This document shows, in pieces, positions 18,787 to 27,931 of a stretch of 64,000 bases of DNA. Numbering within the stretch: the stretch's first letter is position 1; every line of letters starts with the position of its first letter. The notes below the pieces were generated by a model. It did not search any database, had not been told where the DNA came from, and saw only the letters and a program-made list of their open reading frames with translations. Where the stretch lies: contig NZ_OY781982.1 in the NCBI RefSeq assembly GCF_963677565.1, positions 919,934-983,933 of the forward strand, given 5' to 3'. This stretch comes from an uncultured Draconibacterium sp. Lineage in GTDB: Bacteria; Bacteroidota; Bacteroidia; Bacteroidales; Prolixibacteraceae. The position numbers and the translations under genes are program-made.

Positions 18787-18813
18787 TCGGACTTCCGTCA
18801 TCGGGCTTCCGAC
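18787..18813 (+). repeat. cttccg mini-repeat between trpB and trpA
   Basis: CTCGGACTTCCGTCATCGGG followed by CTTCCGAC resembles the run before trpB. It fills most of the 42-base trpB-trpA gap. Confidence 0.4.
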
Positions 18814-18826
18814 TATTTTTATAAAA

Positions 18827-19609
18827 ATGAACAACAGAATCAATCAACTTTTCGAAAGAAAAAAGGAAAACATACTCTCGGTGTATTTTACTGCCGGATT
18901 CCCCAACCTGAATGATACCGTTGAAATTATTCAGCAGCTGGAAAAGAATGGCGTCAACCTCATCGAAATTGGAATGCCTTTTTCCGATCCCACTGCTGAC
19001 GGACCAACCATTCAGCGCACAAGCGAAATTGCCTTAAAAAATGGCATGTCTTTGAAAGTACTTTTCGAGCAATTAAAGACTATACGCGAATCGGTTTCCA
19101 TCCCGTTGGTATTAATGGGATATTTGAATCCGGTTTATCAATACGGCATAGAGAAGTTTTGCCAAAAATGTAACGAGATTGGAATTGATGGCACTATCCT
19201 GCCCGACCTCCCATTGGATGAATTTGAAGCAGAATACAAAACAATTTTTCAGCAGAACAATCTGCACAATATTTTACTTATTACGCCTCAAACTTCGGGA
19301 GCACGCATTCGCCAGATAGACGATGCCAGCGAAGGCTTTATTTACATGGTTTCGTCGTCGTCGACAACTGGTGCAGGCAAAAAAGTGGAAGATTTCCATG
19401 CCGACTATTTTGAGCGAATTCAGGCAATGAACCTAAAAAACCATCGCCTCATCGGCTTTGGAATTTCAGACAATGCTACATTTACAAATGCATGTAAATA
19501 TGCCAGCGGAGCTATTATCGGCAGTGCCTTTGTTAGCTCGTTCAGTAAGGAAATGGTGATAGCAGATTCTGTAAAACAATTTGTGAAAAACATGCTCAAT
19601 ACTGACTAA
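18827..19609 (+). CDS. trpA: Tryptophan synthase alpha chain
   Basis: A 260-residue TIM-barrel subunit that cleaves indole-3-glycerol phosphate and passes indole to TrpB. The catalytic Glu and Asp are in LIEIGMPFSDPTADGPTIQ, the phosphate-binding segments are YMVSSSSTTGAGKK and GFGIS, and a Ser/Gly loop is at IIGSAFVS. It is the last gene of the operon. No strong terminator follows within 100 bases. Confidence 0.96.
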   Translation: MNNRINQLFERKKENILSVYFTAGFPNLNDTVEIIQQLEKNGVNLIEIGMPFSDPTADGPTIQRTSEIALKNGMSLKVLFEQLKTIRESVSIPLVLMGYLNPVYQYGIEKFCQKCNEIGIDGTILPDLPLDEFEAEYKTIFQQNNLHNILLITPQTSGARIRQIDDASEGFIYMVSSSSTTGAGKKVEDFHADYFERIQAMNLKNHRLIGFGISDNATFTNACKYASGAIIGSAFVSSFSKEMVIADSVKQFVKNMLNTD

Positions 19610-19703
19610 TGTTAACACATTAAAAGTTTTACAAATCTAAATGTTATTAAACACAAACTGAGTAGAACCGGTCTAAATAACACACGTTCAATGCGATAGA
19701 AAA

Positions 19704-19754
19704 ATGCTGTAAAAAATGGCGCGTTAATTAGTGTTAAAGGATATCTTACAGCAT
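19704..19754. repeat. Inverted repeat upstream of the 63-aa gene
   Basis: ATGCTGTAA (19704-19712) and TTACAGCAT (19746-19754) form a 9-bp inverted repeat spaced by 33 bases, 56 bases before the next start. It could be an operator or an RNA stem in the 5' UTR; nothing else supports either. Confidence 0.3.
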
Positions 19755-19809
19755 ACTATATTTCAATTTAGGATGTTATTTTTATTAGCGAACAATAAAA
19801 GAAAAAGCC

Positions 19810-20001
19810 ATGTTGGAATACGCAAAAGTAATTCTACCCAAAGTGAGTTTTAGCAAAGAATTGTTCAGTAAAGAGTTAGCCAAATGCATTAACTGGGTAG
19901 AACCAAATCAGTTGCAAACCTTACGTAACTGGTGTTATGAAAATTTTAAAGAGATGTACCCCGATGTACTGGCAGACGCATTTGCCGACATCGCGGCTTA
20001 A
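19810..20001 (+). CDS. Small conserved-type hypothetical protein (63 aa)
   Basis: A 63-residue soluble protein beginning MLEYAKVILPKVSFSKELF and ending in acidic/alanine residues. It has no signal peptide or membrane segment and is predicted mostly helical. From memory it resembles a short uncharacterised protein found in Bacteroidia, but I cannot name a family. Its own spacer and a strong terminator right after the stop mark it as a stand-alone, expressed gene. Function unknown. Confidence 0.75.
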   Translation: MLEYAKVILPKVSFSKELFSKELAKCINWVEPNQLQTLRNWCYENFKEMYPDVLADAFADIAA

Positions 20002-20012
20002 AGTATTAACCG

Positions 20013-20037
20013 GGCGGGATTTTATCCCGCCTTTTTT
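20013..20037. terminator. Terminator after the 63-aa gene
   Basis: GGCGGGAT (20013-20020) pairs with ATCCCGCC (20024-20031) around a 3-base loop and is followed by six T residues. The convergent acetyltransferase gene ends at 20043. Confidence 0.9.
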
Positions 20038-20042
20038 ATGCT

Positions 20043-20519
20043 TCATAGTTTTTTGATCATCCAAATATCGCATCCCGTATGCCCTGAATCGCCCAAAGGG
20101 TTATCCAGTTTTTCAAAACCGGCACGTTCATACATACCAACTGCATTGTCGAATTGGGGCAAGGTTTCGATGTATATCTCGTGATAGCCCAGCTCTTTTG
20201 CCGACTTGATACTGTGTTGCATTAATTGGGTGCCCAGTCCCTTTCCGCGTGATTTTGCCAGCAGATAAAACTTTACCAGTTCGGCACAACCATTGGGTAA
20301 TCCGTGGGTAGGAAAAATACCGCAACACCCCAAAATTTCGCCATCTTTTTCGGCAACCCAAAGTACCGATTTATCGTGCTGAAACAGATCATACAAATTA
20401 TCGGTAGTGGGATCAGAAAAAACGGTTCCTTCTCGCGGTGCATCATATTCCACAAACGGTGCCCGAATTATATCGGCTAAATATTTATTATCTTTTTTCT
20501 TTACTTTTCTAATGATCAT
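20043..20519 (-). CDS. GNAT-family N-acetyltransferase
   Basis: A 158-residue protein with the GNAT fold. The acetyl-CoA loop is KSRGKGLGTQLMQHSIKSAKELGY (Q/RxxGxG/A pattern), preceded by the beta-strand LWVAEKDGEILGCCGIF and followed by IYIETLPQFDNAVGMYERAGFEKL, the typical motif B. The substrate cannot be inferred; protein, amino acid and small amine substrates are all possible. Single gene with its start at 20519; it converges on the terminator at 20013. Confidence 0.88.
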   Translation of the reverse strand: MIIRKVKKKDNKYLADIIRAPFVEYDAPREGTVFSDPTTDNLYDLFQHDKSVLWVAEKDGEILGCCGIFPTHGLPNGCAELVKFYLLAKSRGKGLGTQLMQHSIKSAKELGYHEIYIETLPQFDNAVGMYERAGFEKLDNPLGDSGHTGCDIWMIKKL

Positions 20520-21285
20520 TTTTTTCCTTTCAAACGAAGTGATACTAATTTAACTCCTGTTAAACCTGATGTGCTAATATAACAGATATTTACAAGCCTA
20601 AGGAAAAAGCGTTACAGCCTTATGAACTTTTTCGCTTAAGTAAATCGAGTTTATTGATATTCTGAACCTTTGTAGCTACATAGCAAACTATTTTATCAGG
20701 AGCGATAGGCTCTCAAGTATGGCTACCAAGCAACTCTAAACCGCCGCAAATCTGTTCTTTTTAACCGTTATCAACACTTTTTTGTCTGCCAACAACTTAT
20801 TTCTATCTGCAAACTACCTGCATATAACCAACTTTGCTCACATCTAAATATAGGCAGCGTTAATATACCGAAGCTTACCGTTGGTTGATAAAAATCGCAA
20901 GGTATTTTTCCATTCTGTAAGTTTGATCAAAAAGCTAAAGATCCGGCAAGCGCCAAACAGCACTTACCGGCATGCAAACAACATTAAACAGGGGGTTCGG
21001 GGAATTAGAGACGTTAACAGCGGCACTCCATTTTTTTACATAGAAACAGAATTAAACAGCATTTAAAATGTAAAAAGTGCAATTATCTGGCCGGCTGGCA
21101 GATAATAAACTCCCGTTTCCCCGACGGGAGTTTTCTTTTGGAATAATAACAAAAGCGAAGGGTAAAACGCTTGAGTATAAACATAAGTTTTTGTCTGTGA
21201 AACGCACATAGAAAACCTTTCAGCAAAAGGCAAGGATTGAAATGCGCGTTCCAACTGGCAAATTATAATCTACAATTTAAATCAT
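20520..21285. other. Long non-coding spacer before the susC-like gene
   Basis: About 765 bp without a convincing gene. It holds the divergent promoter of the acetyltransferase, a GC-richer segment around 20940-21040 with weak self-complementarity (CCGGCAAGC near 20942 against a CTTACCGG), and a strong terminator at 21107-21133. A 61-codon ORF at 20881-21066 has no family features and is probably not coding. The terminator implies a plus-strand transcript ending before the susC-like gene, either an RNA or an attenuated leader. Confidence 0.5.
21107..21141 (+). terminator. Terminator hairpin upstream of the susC-like gene
   Basis: AAACTCCCGT (21107-21116) pairs with ACGGGAGTTT (21124-21133), 10 bp around a 7-base loop, followed by a T-rich tract (TTTTCTTTT). 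No recognised gene lies upstream on this strand. Confidence 0.75.
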
Positions 21286-24200
21286 ATGAAAAAACTACTT
21301 CTATTAGTTGTAGCTTTGTTTTGTGGAGTAAGTCTATTATTCGCCCAAACAAAGCAAATTAGGGGAACGGTTACTTCATCCGACGATGGATTGCCAATTC
21401 CCGGTGTTTCGGTTGCCGTTAAAGGAACCACTACCGGAACAACCACAGATTTGGACGGTAACTTTACGTTAACCGTACCTGCTAATGAAATTCTTGTTTT
21501 CTCCTTTGTTGGAATGAAAAAACAGGAAGTGCCTCTCACCGATGCCACAGTTTACGATGTAAGTTTAGAATCTGACATTATAGGCGTTGATGAAGTTATG
21601 GTTGTAGCCTACGGTACCGCTAAAAAGGAATCGTTTACAGGCTCGGCCGGAGTAGTCGACAACGAAGTGCTGCAAAAAAGGCCGGTTGCCGATATATCAA
21701 AAGCGCTGGAAGGACAAGTAGCCGGTGTGCAAACCACTTCCGGGACTGGACAACCCGGCGAAGGAGCAGAAATTGTTATCCGTGGTTTTGGCTCAATCAA
21801 CTCCAGCAATAATCCGCTATATGTAGTTGACGGTGTACCTTTCGATGGAAATCTTAACTCCATCAACCCGGGTGATATTGAGTCGATGACCATTTTAAAA
21901 GATGCTTCGGCCGGTGCGCTATACGGATCGCGTGGTGCAAATGGCGTTGTTGTTATTACCACTAAAAAAGGCCAGTCGAAAGAATTATCGGTAGAATTAA
22001 AAGCCACCTACGGATTTTCGAGCCGTGCCATTAAGCCTTACGAAACGCTTAGCACAGCGGATTTTATCGAAGCTTCGTTCCAGGGATATAAAAATGCATT
22101 GATTTACACCGACGGCGTTCATCCTGATATGGCCGGGCCAATGGCCGTTGAGGCGTTAAGGGGAAACACCGGGATTTTTGGTGCAAACGAAATGTACAAT
22201 CCTTACGACATGCCGGTTTCTGAGCTAATCGATCCGCAAACCGGACAAGTTAATCCATCGGCCAGACTACTTTACGAGTCGGACTGGCTTGACGAGGTGA
22301 CCAACGACAATGCAACACGCCAGGAATACCAGCTGTTTATAAATGGCGGCTCCGACAATTCAAAAGTTTATGCATCAGTAGCCTACCTAAAAGATGAAGG
22401 TTTGCTGAAAACCACCGATTTCGAACGTATTTCAGGAAGAATTGGTGCAGAGCTGACTCCTAAAAACTGGTTTACATATGGCGGTAACGTCAATTTCTCA
22501 AAAACAGAAACCAACTACCTGGGTTACGACGGAACCACTTCGAACTCTAACGTTTGGTACTCGGCACAGTTTATGGCTCCAATTTACCCGGTTTATGTAC
22601 AAGACGAAAATGGAAATCCCATTCTTTCAGAAACAGGAGAGAAACAATACGATTACGGGTTAACCCGTCCGGCAGGTGCCAATCCTAACTGGAACCCCGT
22701 TGCTACTTTATTCGAAGATGCTTATGAAACTACAGCCGATAACCTTTCGGGAAGGTTTCATTTAAACTTGTTAGGTCTTGGACTTGGCAACTCATTCAAT
22801 GGTTTAACATTTACTACAAACGTTGGGTTTGACTACATTAACACGAACCAAACCATATACTGGAACCCGGACTTTGGTAATGCTGCCAACATTGGTGGAT
22901 TTCTGGATAAAACCAACCAGCGAAGCCTTTCGTACACCATTAACCAACTTTTACGTTACGAAAAAGACTTTGGCAAACACAGTATAAATGTGTTGGCAGG
23001 TCACGAGTTTTACAAACTTACCATTAACGAAATGGAAGGTGCAAAATCGGGCTTCCCTTACTCAGGAATTAAGGAACTGGCTCCGGGATCAACCACTTCG
23101 ACTCTTACTTCTTTCGAGGATAATTATTCCATCGAGTCGTTCTTAAGCAATGTTACCTACGATTTTGCCGATAGATATTACCTCTCGGCAAGTTTCCGCA
23201 CCGATGGTTCATCGCGTTTCCACAAAGATTACCGTTGGGGTAACTTCTGGTCGGTTGGTGGATCATGGCGTATAAGCGAAGAAAGTTTTATGGAAGAAAT
23301 GACTTTCATTGACAACCTGAAACTGAAAGCCAGTTACGGAAAACAAGGTAACGACAATATTGGTACTTATTACGGCTGGCAGTCGCTTTATAACCTCGAC
23401 TGGGCCAATGCCAACCTTAATGGAGCCTTACTTTCATCGCTTGAAAACACATCTATAAAATGGGAAGAAAACAATAACTTTAATGTGGGTGTTGATGCTG
23501 TTCTTTTCGAGCGTTTTGATGTTAGTTTTGAATATTATCGCCGTCGCACAGTGGATATGCTGATGGAAAAACCAATGGCAACATCGCTTGGATTCGATAG
23601 CTACTGGGCAAATGTTGGAGAGATGTTGAATACCGGTTTTGAATTTAATTCGAACCTAAACCTCATCGCTAATCCGAACTTTGTTTGGAATGCCAATCTG
23701 AACCTTACCACATTAACTAATGAGATTGTGGAGTTAGATGGTGAAACCGATCAAATTGTCAACGGTAATACAATTCAGCGCAAAGGCGAGGAGATTAACT
23801 CATATTACCTGGCACAGTCTGCCGGTGTTGATGCAGCCACAGGAGCCCAACTATACTGGGTTTACGATCTTGATGAAAATGGAAATCCGGGTGAATCGTA
23901 TCTTTCTGATGACTATCAGAAAGCGTCGCAAAGTAAACGAATATCCGGCAGTCGCATCCCCGACTTTTATGGTGGCTTTGGCAGTAATTTCAAAATATTC
24001 GAAAACTTTGATATGTCATTCATGACCACCTTCTCTGTAGGTGGAGAAGTTTACGAGAGTGTTTATTCAAATCTGATGAACCCGATCTACATCGGTACCA
24101 ACTACGCTGCCAATGTAGAACGTGCCTGGAGAAAACCCGGCGATATAACTGATATTCCGCGTATTCAGAACGGAACGGGATTCTCTCGTCCGTTTACAGA

Positions 24201-24441
24201 TAGCCAGCTAATCGATGCATCGTACTTTTCAATTAAGAATATTACAGTAGGTTACACACTTCCTAAAAATATTCTGCAAAATGTGGGTATCGAAAGCGTT
24301 CGGGCTTATGTGGCAGTCGACAACCTGGCCATTTTCTCTCATCTTGATGGTATGAACCCGCAATTCAACTTTGCCGGCTCTACCGATTTTTCATACACTC
24401 CGGTCAGAACGAGTCTTTTCGGAATTGAATTAAAATTTTAA
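21286..24441 (+). CDS. SusC/RagA-family TonB-dependent outer-membrane transporter
   Basis: A 1051-residue protein. Residues 1-20 are a signal peptide ending LLFAQ. A carboxypeptidase-D regulatory-like domain spans about 22-100 (IRGTVTSSDDGLPIPGVSV, then TTTDLDGNFTL). The plug domain holds the SusC signature VVAYGTAKKESFTGS and later ASAGALYGSRGANGVVVITTK, and the beta-barrel ends in LFGIELKF. There is no STN domain, so it is not of the FecA-like sigma-regulated type. It imports a ligand captured with the SusD-like partner encoded 12 bases downstream. No glycosidase, protease or sigma/anti-sigma gene is adjacent, so the substrate is unknown. Confidence 0.93.
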   Translation: MKKLLLLVVALFCGVSLLFAQTKQIRGTVTSSDDGLPIPGVSVAVKGTTTGTTTDLDGNFTLTVPANEILVFSFVGMKKQEVPLTDATVYDVSLESDIIGVDEVMVVAYGTAKKESFTGSAGVVDNEVLQKRPVADISKALEGQVAGVQTTSGTGQPGEGAEIVIRGFGSINSSNNPLYVVDGVPFDGNLNSINPGDIESMTILKDASAGALYGSRGANGVVVITTKKGQSKELSVELKATYGFSSRAIKPYETLSTADFIEASFQGYKNALIYTDGVHPDMAGPMAVEALRGNTGIFGANEMYNPYDMPVSELIDPQTGQVNPSARLLYESDWLDEVTNDNATRQEYQLFINGGSDNSKVYASVAYLKDEGLLKTTDFERISGRIGAELTPKNWFTYGGNVNFSKTETNYLGYDGTTSNSNVWYSAQFMAPIYPVYVQDENGNPILSETGEKQYDYGLTRPAGANPNWNPVATLFEDAYETTADNLSGRFHLNLLGLGLGNSFNGLTFTTNVGFDYINTNQTIYWNPDFGNAANIGGFLDKTNQRSLSYTINQLLRYEKDFGKHSINVLAGHEFYKLTINEMEGAKSGFPYSGIKELAPGSTTSTLTSFEDNYSIESFLSNVTYDFADRYYLSASFRTDGSSRFHKDYRWGNFWSVGGSWRISEESFMEEMTFIDNLKLKASYGKQGNDNIGTYYGWQSLYNLDWANANLNGALLSSLENTSIKWEENNNFNVGVDAVLFERFDVSFEYYRRRTVDMLMEKPMATSLGFDSYWANVGEMLNTGFEFNSNLNLIANPNFVWNANLNLTTLTNEIVELDGETDQIVNGNTIQRKGEEINSYYLAQSAGVDAATGAQLYWVYDLDENGNPGESYLSDDYQKASQSKRISGSRIPDFYGGFGSNFKIFENFDMSFMTTFSVGGEVYESVYSNLMNPIYIGTNYAANVERAWRKPGDITDIPRIQNGTGFSRPFTDSQLIDASYFSIKNITVGYTLPKNILQNVGIESVRAYVAVDNLAIFSHLDGMNPQFNFAGSTDFSYTPVRTSLFGIELKF

Positions 24442-24453
24442 AACAAACAGATC

Positions 24454-26034
24454 ATGAAAATAGATAAGATCCTTATCCTGTTATTTCTGGTAGTTGTAGG
24501 TTTTGCCTGCCAGGATGAACTGGACACAAATCCTACAGACAGTACGTCGGGTGATGTATTATTCTCCGATGTTCAGAAAGCGAATGTGGCACTAAACGGA
24601 ATTTACCGTGCCATGTACGTGGCCGACGAGTGGTCGGTGAACTGGGCCGACGAAGAGTTCGGGGTTACAGCTTTTATACTAACCTACGACCTAATGGGCG
24701 AAGATATGACTCAGAACGAAGGCGGTAGCGGCTGGTTCTGGTTCGATTACATGTACAATGTAAAATCGGATTATACCCATAAGAGCGGCCGTCCTTATTC
24801 GGTGTGGTTTTTCTACTACACAGTTATTTCAAATGCCAACTCAATTATTGCGGCACAAGAAAATATAACCGGCGCACCATCAGAAATCAGCAGCCTTATA
24901 GGACAGGCCTATGCTTTGCGCGCTTATGCTTATTTCAGCCTCATCCGTTTCTATCAGCAAACTTATGTGGGCAACGAAGATGCTCCTGGAGTGCCAATTT
25001 ATACCGAGCCAACTACCAATGCTTCTGAAGGAAGTCCGAGAGGTACCGTGGCCAATGTTTACACTCAAATTGAAGCTGATATTCAGCAGGCACTAACATT
25101 GCTTGATCCTGATGTAGCAGCACCACGTACCCATCCGTCGCATATTGATTACTATGTTGCCAACGGATTAAAAGCTCAGGTAGCCTTAGAAAAGCAAGAT
25201 TGGGCAACTGCCGAATCGGCTGCAACTGTTGCCATGAGTGGAGGAACAACAATGCTTTCGCGCGAAAATCTGGCCAATGGTTTTGCGTTTAACGATGCCA
25301 ACTCAGGAGCCGTACTATGGGGATTACAAATTATTTCCGAACATATAAACGACACCGAATCGTTATTTGGACATATGGATGCCAGCACATCGGGATATGC
25401 CGAAAATGCTCGTAAATGCGTGAGCTCCTGGTTATATAACCAAATGGCCGATACCGATGTAAGAAAACAAATGTGGTGGAACGGCCCGCTTGAAGAAGAT
25501 GCTCCGTTGGGAACACAGTTAAGCTATAACCAGTTTAAATTCCAGTTCTCTGATCCGACAAACGCTTTGGGCGACTATATTCTGATGCGTCACGAAGAAA
25601 TGATGCTGATTAAAGCAGAAGCGCTTTGTATGCAAAGCAGATATGGAGAAGCACGAACTATTCTGGCAGAACTGATGGCAGAGCGTGATCCTGGTTATGA
25701 TATTTCGGGATTGACAGATGCCAACACTCTTACCGTTAACGATGCAAACGGCCCAACAACTCCGCTGGGAGGTTCGTCAACTTTGCTCGATGAGATTATC
25801 CTGCAACGACGTATTGAATTATGGGGCGAAGTAGGCCGTATTCTTGATATCAAACGTCTAAAAACGGGATTCTCCCGTAATTTCGAAGGCAGTAACCACA
25901 CACAAAAACTACTGTCGCGCAATACGCTCGATCCGGAATATCCTGATTTTGTGATGTCGATACCTCAATCAGAATTTGACGGGAACAATAACATGGATGA
26001 AGTTAGTGATCAAAATCCGTGGGCTGATAATTAA
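24454..26034 (+). CDS. SusD/RagB-family nutrient-binding lipoprotein
   Basis: A 526-residue lipoprotein; the lipobox is around GFACQ near residue 19. The SusD/RagB pattern is seen as an N-terminal helical TPR-like part (LFSDVQKANVALNGIYRAMY), the block AYALRAYAYFSLIRFYQQTY, and the C-terminal DEIILQRRIELWGEVGRILDIKR typical of the family. It forms the lid of the SusC-like transporter encoded directly upstream. The third gene, a lipoprotein, follows 11 bases after the stop. Confidence 0.93.
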   Translation: MKIDKILILLFLVVVGFACQDELDTNPTDSTSGDVLFSDVQKANVALNGIYRAMYVADEWSVNWADEEFGVTAFILTYDLMGEDMTQNEGGSGWFWFDYMYNVKSDYTHKSGRPYSVWFFYYTVISNANSIIAAQENITGAPSEISSLIGQAYALRAYAYFSLIRFYQQTYVGNEDAPGVPIYTEPTTNASEGSPRGTVANVYTQIEADIQQALTLLDPDVAAPRTHPSHIDYYVANGLKAQVALEKQDWATAESAATVAMSGGTTMLSRENLANGFAFNDANSGAVLWGLQIISEHINDTESLFGHMDASTSGYAENARKCVSSWLYNQMADTDVRKQMWWNGPLEEDAPLGTQLSYNQFKFQFSDPTNALGDYILMRHEEMMLIKAEALCMQSRYGEARTILAELMAERDPGYDISGLTDANTLTVNDANGPTTPLGGSSTLLDEIILQRRIELWGEVGRILDIKRLKTGFSRNFEGSNHTQKLLSRNTLDPEYPDFVMSIPQSEFDGNNNMDEVSDQNPWADN

Positions 26035-26045
26035 AAAATACGACA

Positions 26046-26804
26046 ATGAAGAAAATACAAATAGCACTATTGGTTTTTGTTCTGGCGCTTACAGCATGCG
26101 ACCAGGACAATATTGGAGAACTTTACGAAACCGATGCGTATGTAGCCTTTAGCTCGTCCATCGTGGTAGACAATCTCCTTACTGCCGAAAATAATTATTC
26201 AGTAAACGTACAGGTTGTGCGCACTGATGGTACTGGAACTGAAACGGTTGGCATAAGCCTTGAACCGAACGACAATATTGACGGAGTTTTTGAACTCGAA
26301 AGCAATACGGTAACTTTTAACGATGGTGAAACAGTTGCTTATGCTAAAATAGTTCCGCTGGTACCTCCTACCGGCATAGCTCCGGGTGTTACCTTTAATT
26401 TCAATTTGAGTTTAAGTGATGCCACGGTGTCAGAGTTTTTCGGTACAACCACCTACAAAGCGACACTGAAACTCGACTTCTCTTCAATAGGTACAGGAAC
26501 ATTCGACTCACCGTTTTGGGGAGAAGTGTTGCAACCTGAAATGTACGAAGCCAGTTTAGGATCGGTACAATTGTACAAAGCTATCGGGTTGTACGAAAGT
26601 GGTTACGATATTATTTTTATTGTAGATGGAACTACCGTAACCGTGAATGACCAACCGGCATGGTACTACGACGATGAATATGGCGAAGTTTACGTTACAG
26701 GTAGCGGCACCATTGATGGAAATGTTATTACAGTAACACTTACTCATTTTATTCCTGATGTGTATGCATGGGATTCATCTGTTGAGGTTTTGACTTTACC
26801 TTAA
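26046..26804 (+). CDS. Surface lipoprotein of the SusCD operon (unknown family)
   Basis: A 252-residue lipoprotein with lipobox LTAC (Cys19) followed by DQDN. The mature part is beta-rich, consistent with Ig/Calx-beta-like modules: an N-terminal module to about residue 145 (DGTGTETVGISLEP, VTFNDGETVAYAKI) and a C-terminal module rich in Tyr/Trp/Asp. In position and type it resembles SusE/SusF-like accessory ligand-binding proteins, but I do not recognise the family. It is the last gene of the three-gene operon, followed by a strong terminator. Confidence 0.75.
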   Translation: MKKIQIALLVFVLALTACDQDNIGELYETDAYVAFSSSIVVDNLLTAENNYSVNVQVVRTDGTGTETVGISLEPNDNIDGVFELESNTVTFNDGETVAYAKIVPLVPPTGIAPGVTFNFNLSLSDATVSEFFGTTTYKATLKLDFSSIGTGTFDSPFWGEVLQPEMYEASLGSVQLYKAIGLYESGYDIIFIVDGTTVTVNDQPAWYYDDEYGEVYVTGSGTIDGNVITVTLTHFIPDVYAWDSSVEVLTLP

Positions 26805-26836
26805 TGAATCTGACCAAATAAAAACACTTAAAAGAG

Positions 26837-26867
26837 AAAAGGGCTGCCAGCAGGCAGCCCTTTATTT
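26837..26867. terminator. Terminator after the SusCD operon
   Basis: AAAAGGGCTGCC (26837-26848) faces GGCAGCCCTTTA (26853-26864); the 8-bp GC core is exact, with a 4-base loop and A/T flanks. It serves the convergent gene ends on both sides. Confidence 0.85.
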
Positions 26868-26883
26868 ATTCAGGAAATTCCTC

Positions 26884-27282
26884 CTATTTAGCCGACTGCG
26901 TTACTCTTATATGGTCGAAATAATCTCCGGCTTCCAATTCAATTCCCAGCACCCTGACATTATCTCCAAGGTTTTCGCTCATTGAAATATAAATCTCGGT
27001 AACATTTTTTCGCTCGATCTTAAATTCGGTCTCTTCTATTATAAAATCATCTGAAGTCGTATCCAGGTCTCCAAGATTTATATATGAATCATTAAAACGA
27101 ACTTCTGTAATCCACCACCACTCGCCTTCTGTGGTTATGGAAATGGTATTTTCGTTTGCATCAAATTCTACTTCCTTTTGCGAGAGTTTGATGTTATCGT
27201 CCCAAATTCCAATGGGCGAATCTTTGTCTTTTGAACACGAAATTATTGTGAATAAACTAATAACTAACAGCAATTTCTTCAT
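26884..27282 (-). CDS. BACON-like lipoprotein
   Basis: A 132-residue lipoprotein (MKKLLLVISLFTIISCSKDKD; lipobox ISC, Cys16). The mature part has a VEFDANENTISITTEGEWWW segment that resembles the opening strands and Trp of BACON domains, known as carbohydrate- or mucin-associated modules of Bacteroidota, and ends with HIRVTQS as those domains often do. A single domain with no catalytic part. It converges on the SusCD operon, so a functional link is possible but not shown. Confidence 0.65.
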   Translation of the reverse strand: MKKLLLVISLFTIISCSKDKDSPIGIWDDNIKLSQKEVEFDANENTISITTEGEWWWITEVRFNDSYINLGDLDTTSDDFIIEETEFKIERKNVTEIYISMSENLGDNVRVLGIELEAGDYFDHIRVTQSAK

Positions 27283-27360
27283 AACAGCATTTTTTAAGTT
27301 TTATGTTTATTACATGATTGAGGCAAAACTAAAATGGTTGCGTTAACCTATAAAAGTTTT

Positions 27361-27921
27361 TTAATAATTGCGCGGATCGTCTTCAACAATGGCATAATGG
27401 TAATTGTCCTTCCACTCTCCGCGTATGGGCAATATTTTTCTTCGAAGCCCTTCACGGGTCATGCCAATTTTTTCCAGCACCCGCACCGATTTTTCGTTTT
27501 CGGCGGCTACACCAGCCTCCACTTTGTGTAAGCCAAAAGTATTAAAACCCAGCAGTACCAATCTTTTTGCAAGCTCCGTTGCATAACCTTTTCCCCAAAA
27601 AGCAGGATCGAGTTTATAATAAATCTCACCAAGCTTAAATTTATTATTCGACAATGACAAACCTGCCACACCAATAAAATCTCCTGTCTCTCTTAATAGT
27701 ACCTTCCACATGTACGAACTCCGTGGTGTTTTGCTTCTAACCTCTAACTGTTGCATTATAAATTGTTCAGTCTCTTTTATCGACTCAGGAATTCCGAGAG
27801 TGTTAAATTCATCCACTTCATAAATTGAATGCAGATGATGTAGTTTATCCAGGTCTCCCATGTCAATCTCTGATAAGTTCAACCGTTCGGTTTCCATATA
27901 ATTTATTTCAGAATTACTCAT
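27361..27921 (-). CDS. RimJ/RimL-type GNAT acetyltransferase
   Basis: A 186-residue acetyltransferase of the ribosomal-protein-serine/alanine type: ETERLNLSEIDMGDLDKL at the N-terminus, GVAGLSLSNNKFKLGEIYYKLDPAFWGKGYATEL with the acetyl-CoA loop (GKGYA), and HKVEAGVAAENEKSVRVLEKIGMTREG. The substrate cannot be assigned. It lies 10 bases downstream of the cyclophilin gene and is probably cotranscribed with it. Confidence 0.88.
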   Translation of the reverse strand: MSNSEINYMETERLNLSEIDMGDLDKLHHLHSIYEVDEFNTLGIPESIKETEQFIMQQLEVRSKTPRSSYMWKVLLRETGDFIGVAGLSLSNNKFKLGEIYYKLDPAFWGKGYATELAKRLVLLGFNTFGLHKVEAGVAAENEKSVRVLEKIGMTREGLRRKILPIRGEWKDNYHYAIVEDDPRNY

Positions 27922-27931
27922 TTTATCGATT

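Noticed and set aside
20881..21066. 61-codon frame upstream of the susC-like gene
   Set aside because: No family features, no start signal; lies in a spacer that seems to encode RNA structure or nothing.
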